Positions 8,576 to 16,069 of a stretch of 64,000 nucleotides of DNA are shown here, piece after piece. The stretch comes from Promethearchaeota archaeon (lineage in GTDB: Archaea > Asgardarchaeota > Lokiarchaeia > Sigynarchaeales > SOKP01). The stretch lies in the NCBI GenBank assembly GCA_030605085.1, contig JAUWBH010000009.1:1-64000 (forward strand), read 5' to 3'. A program made the position numbers and the translations under genes. The notes under the pieces were generated by a model. It was not told the DNA's origin and did not search any database. It saw only the letters and a list, made by a program, of their open reading frames with translations. How positions within the stretch are numbered: position 1 is the stretch's first letter; every line of letters begins with the position of its first letter.

Positions 8576-9577
8576 TTAAATAATAGGATTACATTCAGAT
8601 TTATATTTAACAAGAGCTAACGCTCCTCTAAGACCAATTTCATCTCCTAATTTAGTTACCTTTATTTTTGGTGGATGATTTATTGTAAATTTGATTGGAT
8701 CTTTTTCAAATTGCTCAATAAGTGGTGGAATTATCTGTTCTTGATCTTTTATCATTGCTCCTCCAAAATATATGGTTGAGCAATCAAAAAAATTATTAAC
8801 CAAACCAATACCAACTTTAGAATAAAAAACGCTTTCGTCAACAATTTTCTTGGAAAGTTCATCTCCTTCTCTCGCTGCTTGAAATACTTCTTTAGCAGTT
8901 ATTTTTGAGGTATCATTATCTACTATCTTCATTAAAATATCAACATTTAATTTGCCTTCTCTAATCGCATCAAAAGTCCTATTTTTCACTCCTGTACCTG
9001 AACTATAAACCTCCCAACACCCATAGGCGCCACAATTACATTGAAAAATACTCCTAGGCTCGACTAAACCATGACCTACTTCAGCAGCATTTCCATCCTT
9101 ACCCAATAATAAATGTCCATTACAGATTGCACCTCCACCTATCCCTGTTGATACTGTAATATACACTAAATTTTCTCTCTCATCTTCACTTGCTTCGAAA
9201 TAATGAACTCCTAACACAGCAGCATTACAATCGTTAATTAAATATATCGGAATATCTGGAAATTTATCTTGAATTGGTTGTTTTAAAGGTACTTCCCTAA
9301 ATCCAAGATTGGCATTATTAAAAACCTCTCCTGTTTCCATATCTATCGGACCTGCGGAAGCTAACCCGATACCGAGGATTCGTTCTTTACTTGTTTTGTT
9401 TTCTTCCAACAATTCAGAAATCAATTTATAAACTGAATTGCTAATTGAAAATTTATTTTCTTTTGGCGTTTTAACTATTTTTGTTTTAATATTTTCTTCT
9501 TTAAGATCTCGCGTACAAATTGCTACGCGAATCCAAGTACCTCCAATATCTACTCCTACAATATATTTATCAGCCAT
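8576..9577 (-). CDS. ROK-family sugar kinase
   Basis: About 333 residues. It has an N-terminal phosphate-binding DIGGTWIR, the ROK zinc-binding motif CNCGAYGCWE, and the catalytic segment INDCNAA. ROK proteins phosphorylate glucose, N-acetylglucosamine or related hexoses with ATP. The ATG at 9577 is preferred; a GTG three codons upstream is also possible. It lies 38 bases downstream of the deacetylase gene on the same strand and is probably co-transcribed with it. There is no DNA-binding domain, so it is a kinase, not a ROK repressor. Confidence 0.88.
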   Translation of the reverse strand: MADKYIVGVDIGGTWIRVAICTRDLKEENIKTKIVKTPKENKFSISNSVYKLISELLEENKTSKERILGIGLASAGPIDMETGEVFNNANLGFREVPLKQPIQDKFPDIPIYLINDCNAAVLGVHYFEASEDERENLVYITVSTGIGGGAICNGHLLLGKDGNAAEVGHGLVEPRSIFQCNCGAYGCWEVYSSGTGVKNRTFDAIREGKLNVDILMKIVDNDTSKITAKEVFQAAREGDELSKKIVDESVFYSKVGIGLVNNFFDCSTIYFGGAMIKDQEQIIPPLIEQFEKDPIKFTINHPPKIKVTKLGDEIGLRGALALVKYKSECNPII

Positions 9578-9615
9578 TCGTACCACAATAAAAAGGATTT
9601 TGTAAAATTAAAGTT

Positions 9616-10362
9616 TTATACCAGTAAAATCTTAAGGGGCGTATATGTTGTTTCTGGAATAAAAGACTCTCCAAATTGAGAATTTATCTCGTTTCCTCTC
9701 AAAATAGCTGTATCCTCGGCCCAATCAAGCACGCGTTCTAACAACTCCTTCTGAGACACATAGATTTCGTTAAAAATTGCCTTCTTTTGTTCCCAATATT
9801 TCTTAATATCAACAACCACGAAAACTGAACCTTCAATATATTGAAATTTACAAGAAGGCGATTCGTAGTAATAAACTCCGTATGGCCTCCAAGTTCTACC
9901 ATATCCTCCATATGCTTTCCCAGTAAAACAGTGATATATGGCTTCTCGTGAGATTAAAGATAAATTGCGATGAACTCTATGAAAATCAGTGTAATGGGGC
10001 AATAAAATGACCTGTGGTTTTATTTCTCGAATAAGATTAGTTAATTTAGAAATTTTCTTTCGATTAATTTCCATATCTGAATAACCTAACTCTATGAGCT
10101 CCCAATTTAATTCTTTAGTAACATGCTGAATTTCCGCCTCTCTCCTCTCAACTACTCGATGTTTATTTTCTTTCTTTGCATAACCACCTAATCCTTGAGT
10201 CGCTACTACTATAGTAATATGTGAACCAAGTTGTTGATATTTTAATATTGTACCCCCACAAGAGACTAATTCATCATCGGGGTGTCCAGCTAAGATCATC
10301 ATCCTCTTAGGGACAATAATCGGTATATCATCTTCGCATATAAGAGTACGATCTTCTGTCAT
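9616..10362 (-). CDS. PIG-L/LmbE-family deacetylase
   Basis: A 248-residue metal-dependent amidohydrolase-like protein. The family motif AGHPDDE lies near residues 25-31, and the later metal ligand segment is HYTDFHRVHR. Relatives remove acetyl groups from GlcNAc-containing lipids or conjugates (GlcNAc-PI, bacillithiol or mycothiol precursors, diacetylchitobiose in archaea). Being just upstream of a ROK kinase suggests use of amino sugars. There is no signal peptide, so it acts on the cytosolic side. Confidence 0.86.
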   Translation of the reverse strand: MTEDRTLICEDDIPIIVPKRMMILAGHPDDELVSCGGTILKYQQLGSHITIVVATQGLGGYAKKENKHRVVERREAEIQHVTKELNWELIELGYSDMEINRKKISKLTNLIREIKPQVILLPHYTDFHRVHRNLSLISREAIYHCFTGKAYGGYGRTWRPYGVYYYESPSCKFQYIEGSVFVVVDIKKYWEQKKAIFNEIYVSQKELLERVLDWAEDTAILRGNEINSQFGESFIPETTYTPLKILLV

Positions 10363-10465
10363 TTAATGTAAAAATTATATTAATGGAATTAAAAATATTA
10401 TCGAATTTATAATAAAATAAATATAATAAAATAAAAGTATTAACTTTTTAGTTCTAACATCTCTT

Positions 10466-10609
10466 TTACTTCGTCGACTGTAGCTGGCTCTCGCTTAAAT
10501 CATAGGTTGTATTTGAATGAAGTGGTTCGTTAATTTTCAATTGAATCTTTTCTTTTCTCTCATAAAAATCTTCTGGACTTTCATTCTTTTCTTTTAAATT
10601 TATGACTTC
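10466..10609 (-). pseudogene. Decayed C-terminal fragment of a GRAM-like paralogue
   Basis: Minus-strand reading from 10609 gives EVINLKEKNESPEDFYERKEKIQ, which matches the C-terminal motif of the three nearby paralogues (for example EVMPLKEKGETKEDFQKRR). Upstream in the same frame are TAG and TAA stops, and no start codon exists, so this is debris of a fourth copy, running 47 codons to a TAA at 10466-10468. The rest of 10363-10659 is AT-rich with nothing else recognisable. Confidence 0.65.
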
Positions 10610-10659
10610 CTAGTTGAAAACTCTTGTTCTGATTTTATCTACGATTTAGTAGATGTAAA

Positions 10660-11563
10660 TCACATTTCTTCAATTTTTGAATTAAGTACATCGTTAAATT
10701 TCGATAAAACCGTCTCTCTTCTCTTTTGAAAATCTTCTTTCGTTTCACCTTTTTCTTTTAAAGGCATAACTTCTAACTTAGCAGTTTTTATTTTAGTTTC
10801 TCCCTTATGTTCATATTCAAATTTGGTTGCAAATTTGATACTTTTTTTTTTTCTATTAATTCGGTGTACACCTACAAGAGGAATTTCAAAACCGAAACAT
10901 GGTTTTGTTTTATCAACTTCATTCTTTAGTTTTTTTTTCCATGATTGCGATATAGCGCTAGTTAAAAGATAAATATCTTGGATCATCATTAATAAAGAAG
11001 CTATTCCGCCACCTGCAGTTGTTCCTACTGCTGACATTCTATGTATACGTCCCTGAGCAATTATCCTTCGATTTGTTACATAAAAACTCCCCATATATAT
11101 TTCATAAACTCCTATATGTAACCACCCTAAAGAAGATGTTATAAACCGTTCTTCCTTGAAAAAACAAAATTTCCTCAGTATATATTTTTCCATTTCCTGC
11201 TTTTGTTGAGGAGATAAGAATTTCATTGCTTTATATTGCACCGATTTATACAGTTCTTTCATAAAAAATTCAGGATTTTCAATTAATATTTCACCGATTA
11301 TATCGTAAATTTGCTTACGTAAACTATCATCGTAGGAATATTTTTTAAACAAATTTTTAATAGAACTAATAATTATTTTTTTTTTCTTCTTTCTCAATTA
11401 ATTGTTTCATATTTACTATCTCTGTATCAGGTATTACCAATCGTGTTCGAGCTCCAGAAGTAGTTTCAGTTCCACTTTGTATAGTTAACTTAGCTCCACA
11501 GGAGATACAAAATTTTTGACCAGTTTTAATGGTTTTACCACAAGCAGGACATTTAGAAACCAT
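10660..11563 (-). pseudogene. Zinc-ribbon plus GRAM-like protein, split by a one-base shift in an A10 run
   Basis: Two overlapping frames: 11563-11366 encodes a zinc ribbon (CPAC, CISC) with a linker, and 11397-10660 (TTG start) encodes a 245-residue GRAM-like protein with FYVTNRRIIAQG and the C-terminal EVMPLKEKGETKEDF motif. The overlap is a run of ten A. Removing one A gives one continuous protein of about 300 residues whose junction (MKQLIEKEEKKIIISS) aligns with the start of the paralogue at 13421-14308. So this is either one gene with a homopolymer error or programmed slippage, or a recent frameshift. GRAM domains bind membrane lipids in eukaryotes; the role here is unknown. Confidence 0.65.
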
Positions 11564-11763
11564 TTTACTCTACTCTCTCTATTCTAATTATATTTTTTAC
11601 AATTATTTTGAAAATTCATAATATGAATTCATTTATTACTTATCTTTTGATGTATTTAAATTTTTTACAAATTTGTATTTAGAGTGATGATTACTTTAAT
11701 TTCTTACAGAAATTTAGTTCAATTATAAAACTAATTATCCTAAATAATAATTAGAAAGTTCTT

Positions 11764-12093
11764 TTAGGGTGTAGCTGCGTGTGTATTAAGTAAATCGATT
11801 ACATGTATTAAAAATTTTTCTCTTCTCTCATGAAAATCTTTTGATTTTTCTCCCTCTTCTCTCCAAACTACAACTACCGATTTCAGGACCTCCCTTTTTC
11901 CATCCTCATGTTCTAATCTGACCCTAAAATGAGCAGATGTTTTTGTCTTTTTTATTTTGAATGCTCCTACGAAAGGATATTGAAAACCGAAACACGCTCT
12001 TTCCTCACCACCCTCTTGATCCAACCTCTTTTGCCGATCTTTCATAAATTTCTTCGTTAATTCTACATCAACTATATAACTGATGAGACCCAA
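11764..12093 (-). CDS. Truncated GRAM-family paralogue (C-terminal half)
   Basis: A 109-residue product matching only the C-terminal part of the neighbouring paralogues: ACFGFQYPFVGAFKIKK corresponds to PCFGFEIPLVGVHRINR, and the tail EEGEKSKDFHERREKF to the shared ExGExxxDFxxRRE signature. The GRAM-like N-terminal domain is missing. It has an ATG but no clear ribosome-binding site. It may be a standalone domain or a decaying duplicate. Confidence 0.55.
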   Translation of the reverse strand: MGLISYIVDVELTKKFMKDRQKRLDQEGGEERACFGFQYPFVGAFKIKKTKTSAHFRVRLEHEDGKREVLKSVVVVWREEGEKSKDFHERREKFLIHVIDLLNTHAATP

Positions 12094-12187
12094 AATACGA
12101 AAGGTTTATCTGATTGAATTTAAGCAATAAACTCAAATCTTTTTTTTTTATTTTATAGAATAAAATAACTTAAAAAAGGTGAAAAGT

Positions 12188-12418
12188 ATGAGTGATACTT
12201 ATGGATGGTTGGCATTAGCTTTTGGAATATTAGGAATAATTGGCAGTTTTTTATTGGTGGGTTTAGTTACTGGCCCTCTGGGTATTATTTTAGGGATTAT
12301 TGGGATAAAGAGAGACGATGAGATACCTCGGGCTATATGGGGAATAGTTTGTTCAATAATTGGGATTATTATGAGTATTGGTTTCTTTTACATGTGGTAC
12401 ACTTTCGTTTGGTCATAA
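12188..12418 (+). CDS. Small two-helix membrane protein
   Basis: A 76-residue protein with two long hydrophobic segments (about residues 6-37 and 48-72) separated by a short charged loop IKRDDEIPR, as in small DUF4190-like membrane proteins. The ATG at 12188 is chosen because AAAAAGGTGAAAAGT precedes it; a GTG at 12179 overlaps that site. Glycine and isoleucine rich. No function can be assigned; it sits between GRAM-like genes and could be a membrane partner. Confidence 0.6.
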   Translation: MSDTYGWLALAFGILGIIGSFLLVGLVTGPLGIILGIIGIKRDDEIPRAIWGIVCSIIGIIMSIGFFYMWYTFVWS

Positions 12419-12558
12419 TAGGGTAAATTTTCAATTTTTAGTTTTTTATACAATATACTTGAGATCTCAACAAGAACCAAAAATTAATAAACAAAAAAAA
12501 TTTTCCTTTATACCATATTTCTAACTCGTATTTTTAAAAAGTAATTTCTCACATAATA

Positions 12559-13368
12559 ATGATATTGGAAAGAACTATTGAACTCGTTTTACAAATTTAT
12601 CGCTATCGCAAGATAGTTCCGCCAAAAATTAGAAGAGTGGTTATTGGTTTAGGATATACCGGAGTGGAAATAGCCGCTTTCGCATACGAGCCATTTTTAG
12701 GATTAGCTTATACCATGCCCGGTATAATTAAGAAAACGGATTGTAGCAAGATAAATTTTGCGGGTAAATTAACCGGAAAAAAAATAGGAGACTTACTGCA
12801 ATGGTCTTATAAACCACCAAGTTTAAAAAAAATAATTGGTATAGCAACTTTAAACGCTCTATCTCAACACATCTTAAAAATTAAAAATCCATACAAACAG
12901 ATTTATGGAGATATAACGGAACATTTAAAAATAGACGAAACTACAAAAGTAACTTTCATTGGATTAATAAAGCCACTCATAAAATCTGTTAGTGAAATAA
13001 CGAATTCAATTACCATTGTGGAGAATAATCCATCAATCATACAATCTTTTAACAAATTTACCGTTAAAAATAATATATCTGATTTGAATGAAGAAGAACT
13101 CTCATCAAGCATTTTGTTCTGTACGGGTACAGCCATAATAAACGATAGTTTAGAAGAAATCTTGTCTTTATTTAAACGAAAAACCCAAATTGTAGTTATA
13201 GGACCTACAGCCAGTATAATACCCGACATATTGTTTGATTATGGTGTATCAATAGTTAGTGGAATGAGAATTATAGATACGGAGTCAACGCTAAGAATCT
13301 TGCAAGAAGGGGGAGGAACAAAGTTATTTAAACAATATGGAAAAAAATATAACCTAATAAAGGAATAA
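12559..13368 (+). CDS. DUF364 putative metal-chelation protein
   Basis: A 269-residue protein resembling DUF4213/DUF364 proteins: an N-terminal half containing VVIGLGYTGVEIAAFAY and LGLAYTMPG, and a C-terminal Rossmann-like half with FIGLIKPLI, FCTGTAIINDS and VIGPTAS(I)IPD. The family is proposed to bind heavy metals or act in corrinoid-linked or siderophore chemistry; no catalytic role is established. Its coding end runs into short AAGGAAT repeats. Confidence 0.72.
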   Translation: MILERTIELVLQIYRYRKIVPPKIRRVVIGLGYTGVEIAAFAYEPFLGLAYTMPGIIKKTDCSKINFAGKLTGKKIGDLLQWSYKPPSLKKIIGIATLNALSQHILKIKNPYKQIYGDITEHLKIDETTKVTFIGLIKPLIKSVSEITNSITIVENNPSIIQSFNKFTVKNNISDLNEEELSSSILFCTGTAIINDSLEEILSLFKRKTQIVVIGPTASIIPDILFDYGVSIVSGMRIIDTESTLRILQEGGGTKLFKQYGKKYNLIKE

Positions 13369-13384
13369 AGGAATAAAGGAATAA
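13359..13384 (+). repeat. Short tandem repeat at the end of the DUF364 gene
   Basis: About three copies of a 9-base unit, aaggaataa / aggaataaa, cover the stop codon and following bases, probably slippage. No regulatory role is evident. Confidence 0.55.
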
Positions 13385-13420
13385 TTAATAACCTTTTTTA
13401 ATAAAAGATGAAAAAGAATC

Positions 13421-14308
13421 TTAAATTTGTGCCGTTATACCATCAAGAGAATCTTTTCTAATCGCTTTTTCCAATATCGACAAAACTTTTTCCCTTCTGG
13501 CTTTAAATTCAGTAAGTTTTTCACCTTTCTCTTTTGAAGGACTAATTCCAATACGAATTGTTTGTTCTTTGATTTTCTTTCCTAATTCGTATTCAACCGT
13601 GGTTTTATAACTAATTGTATCTTTTTTTCTTTTTACCTTAAATGAGTTAATAATTGGATAGTGATAACCAAAGAAAAGTTTTTTCTCTGGAGAAGTTTGT
13701 CTCATTGTATCATGTGTATCTAGTAATTCTTTCGTTTTACCCGTTCCTATTCCACTAGATGGTTGGTTTTTTATAAAACTGAGGCGCTTTGTATCTTGAA
13801 AACGATTATAACCAATAGGACTATATGAGCTATATTCCGAAGAATTACTTTCGCCATATGAGTCTATACTATAAGAAACTCCACCGATAGTGCCAGAAGT
13901 TAATCCACTCCCTTGAGCAACCTTCAGAATTCCTTGTGCAATAATTCGATAATTTGTCAGATAAATTCTTCCTATTATTCGAGCACCGTATAATATTATT
14001 TTCCCATTAAATGCTGTTATGATGTTTTCTTCTTCAAACAAACAGAACTTTTCGAGAATACGTCGTTCCATTTCGATTGTATGTTCAATCGATAAAAAAT
14101 TTGTTAGATTGTTTTTTATTTTTTCGTAAAACTTGTCTTTATAACCCTGATTACAGATAAGAAGCATTTCTCCAATCAAATCGTAAACGTCAATATCGGA
14201 TACTTTAGGATTGAGCAAAAGATCATTTAAGAGTTTTGTAATTGCTTTAGTTTTTTTTTTCGAAATCAAAAATTTTATTTGTACTCTGATATTTTCACTT
14301 GTATTCAA
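13421..14308 (-). CDS. GRAM-like domain protein (full-length paralogue)
   Basis: A 295-residue protein starting at a TTG preceded by AGGAGC. A helical N-terminal region (about 1-85) precedes a GRAM/PH-like strand pattern ending in IYLTNYRIIAQG, then a Ser/Tyr/Gly-rich low-complexity linker (about 135-185), then a C-terminal domain with LFFGYHYPIINSFKVKRKK and the signature EKGEKLTEFKARREKV shared with the neighbours. There is no zinc ribbon. The GRAM assignment rests on the VTN/LTNxRIIAQG motif and strand pattern, so it is moderately secure. Lies beside a small GTPase gene. Confidence 0.68.
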   Translation of the reverse strand: MNTSENIRVQIKFLISKKKTKAITKLLNDLLLNPKVSDIDVYDLIGEMLLICNQGYKDKFYEKIKNNLTNFLSIEHTIEMERRILEKFCLFEEENIITAFNGKIILYGARIIGRIYLTNYRIIAQGILKVAQGSGLTSGTIGGVSYSIDSYGESNSSEYSSYSPIGYNRFQDTKRLSFIKNQPSSGIGTGKTKELLDTHDTMRQTSPEKKLFFGYHYPIINSFKVKRKKDTISYKTTVEYELGKKIKEQTIRIGISPSKEKGEKLTEFKARREKVLSILEKAIRKDSLDGITAQI

Positions 14309-14386
14309 TTTTATTCGCTCCTAAATTTATTTTCGTTATTCGTGAATTTTGAAATAATAGATTAAAAAATCCTAACATGATAGAGT

Positions 14387-14406
14387 ATACTTATATATAT
14401 AAATAC
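14387..14406 (+). promoter_or_regulatory. Probable TATA-box promoter of the small GTPase gene
   Basis: The stretch tacttatatatataaatacc is a strong archaeal TATA-like element in the divergent spacer between the GRAM-like gene and the GTPase gene, about 115 bases before the GTPase start. It would leave a 5' leader of roughly 80-90 bases. Confidence 0.45.
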
Positions 14407-14520
14407 CTTCTCAAATCATTTAACCATATTATAATAGAAAATTTCTATGCCAGAATATAAATTTAAAATCCTTCATATTTAATTTAACAGAGCATAAAAA
14501 AAATGGATTGAAAATTATCA

Positions 14521-15039
14521 ATGTCAGAATATTATAAATTTAAAATTGTTCTTATTGGACCGGGCGCTGTGGGAAAAACTAGCATTTTAAATCGGTTTGT
14601 CCACCAAACATTTTCTGAAAGATATGAATTAACTATAGGAGTCAATTTTTTAACAAAAGAGATCGAGTTAAAAAATCAAACTGTAAAACTCGCAATATGG
14701 GACATAGGAGGCCAAAAGAGATTCAAATTTATGCGTAATCGTTTTTTCGAAGGAGCTAATGGAGCTTTATTAGTGTTTGACCTCTCAAGGGCGCAAACCT
14801 TTACGGAAATAAAACAGTGGTTGTCATCTTTATATCAATTTTCAGGAAAAAATGTTCCCTTTATATTAATTGGAAATAAAATTGACTTAATTGAGGAAAT
14901 TGGTGAAGTAGTTGACCGAGCTAAAGCTAAAAAATATGCTGAAAAAGAAAAAAGTGTTTATATTGAAACTTCAGCAAAAACAGGAGCAAATGTAGAAGAT
15001 TCATTTCTTGAATTAACTCGTAGAATGATCAAAGATTAA
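14521..15039 (+). CDS. Ras-superfamily small GTPase (Rab/Arf-like)
   Basis: A 172-residue protein with all five G motifs: P-loop GPGAVGKT (13-20), Thr in the switch I region (about 38), WDIGGQ (60-65), NKID (119-122) and ETSAK (about 149-153). The catalytic Gln65 is present. The DIGGQ form mixes Rab-like overall sequence with an Arf-like G3 motif. There is no C-terminal prenylation cysteine or N-terminal myristoylation signal, so membrane attachment by those routes is unlikely. Expansions of such GTPases are a hallmark of Asgard archaea. The neighbouring GRAM-like proteins make a membrane-linked role plausible but unproven. Confidence 0.93.
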   Translation: MSEYYKFKIVLIGPGAVGKTSILNRFVHQTFSERYELTIGVNFLTKEIELKNQTVKLAIWDIGGQKRFKFMRNRFFEGANGALLVFDLSRAQTFTEIKQWLSSLYQFSGKNVPFILIGNKIDLIEEIGEVVDRAKAKKYAEKEKSVYIETSAKTGANVEDSFLELTRRMIKD

Positions 15040-15142
15040 AGTTTTTTGAAATATTTTCATTATTTAATCAATTTGTTGTCTAAAATAACAAGTGGTTGTT
15101 TGAAACAATAGGGTTTGCTGTTATGTTAAAAATGTATATAGT

Positions 15143-16069
15143 TTAATCCACTGATTTGATTATCGCAAGACCTAAAATATTAGTGTAAAATTTAGCTAGA
15201 TTACTTTTAATCATATCGTTTTTAATATCTTCGTATTCGAAGGAGAGATCGTCTAAGTTTTTCTCAATTCTTCGGATGTCTTTTTCAATAAAACTAATTT
15301 CTTCCTCCATTTTCTCAATTTTTTTTAGTTTTTCTTCTTTCTTTGTTCCATCTTTTATGTTAGAGATATTTTGTTTTTGTCTTTCTGTAAGTCTATTACT
15401 TTCCTTTCTTTCTAATTTTAGTTTTAAGGATTCGAGCTTAAGATTTAGAACTTTTTTCATATGTGAATACATCTTCTGTTTTTTTATTTGCTCCGAGTTA
15501 AAAATCTTATCGTTTAATATTTTAATTTCCTTTTTCCATATTGAACTTTTTCTTTTTACCAAATTTTTTGCTTTCAGCCTTAGATTTTCGATAAAATCTT
15601 GATTTAAATTAACTTTTTCAGGATTTTCATCGTTAAATTGAAAAATCTTGTCGTAATTTTCAATATCTAAAATAAAATCTCCCATGTTTTCAATTTCACG
15701 CCCATTTCTACCCAAAATTATTGCGGTTATTTGATTTTCAACGATATACCCTTGGAATTTAATTGAAAATACAAAAAGATATAATTCTTTATGAGAATCT
15801 ATTATTGAAAGCAAGTGCTTTGGTAAAGCTTTTTTCTTCAAGTTAAGAAGAGTAAAAGTACCTGGAAACGAACGATTCTTGCAATAATCTAAGACTACAT
15901 CAATTAAAGGATGCCCTAAGGCAAGAAAATCGATCTCTTCTTTATTACGAGCAAGTTTTAAGTTAAAAGTTCCTTTATATTCTTTTAATAGCTTATAACT
16001 TGGATTATTCAGAAAAAAATCGTTAATAACGATATTAGAAATGTATTCATCTTTTCTATTAACTTCCAA
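15143..16069 (-). CDS. Coiled-coil partner of the SNF2 helicase
   Basis: A 308-residue protein with a mixed alpha/beta N-terminal half (about 1-165) and a long lysine/glutamate-rich coiled coil (about 170-280). It starts at a TTG overlapping the last 11 bases of the helicase gene, so translation is coupled. Similar two-gene pairs of a RapA/HepA-type helicase and a small partner occur in prokaryotes, but I do not recognise this partner's family. It may mediate target recognition or multimerisation. Confidence 0.6.
   Translation of the reverse strand: MEVNRKDEYISNIVINDFFLNNPSYKLLKEYKGTFNLKLARNKEEIDFLALGHPLIDVVLDYCKNRSFPGTFTLLNLKKKALPKHLLSIIDSHKELYLFVFSIKFQGYIVENQITAIILGRNGREIENMGDFILDIENYDKIFQFNDENPEKVNLNQDFIENLRLKAKNLVKRKSSIWKKEIKILNDKIFNSEQIKKQKMYSHMKKVLNLKLESLKLKLERKESNRLTERQKQNISNIKDGTKKEEKLKKIEKMEEEISFIEKDIRRIEKNLDDLSFEYEDIKNDMIKSNLAKFYTNILGLAIIKSVD

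Noticed and set aside
12903..13229. Minus-strand 108-residue frame within the DUF364 gene
   Set aside because: Antisense of a well-supported gene with no start signal or recognisable product.
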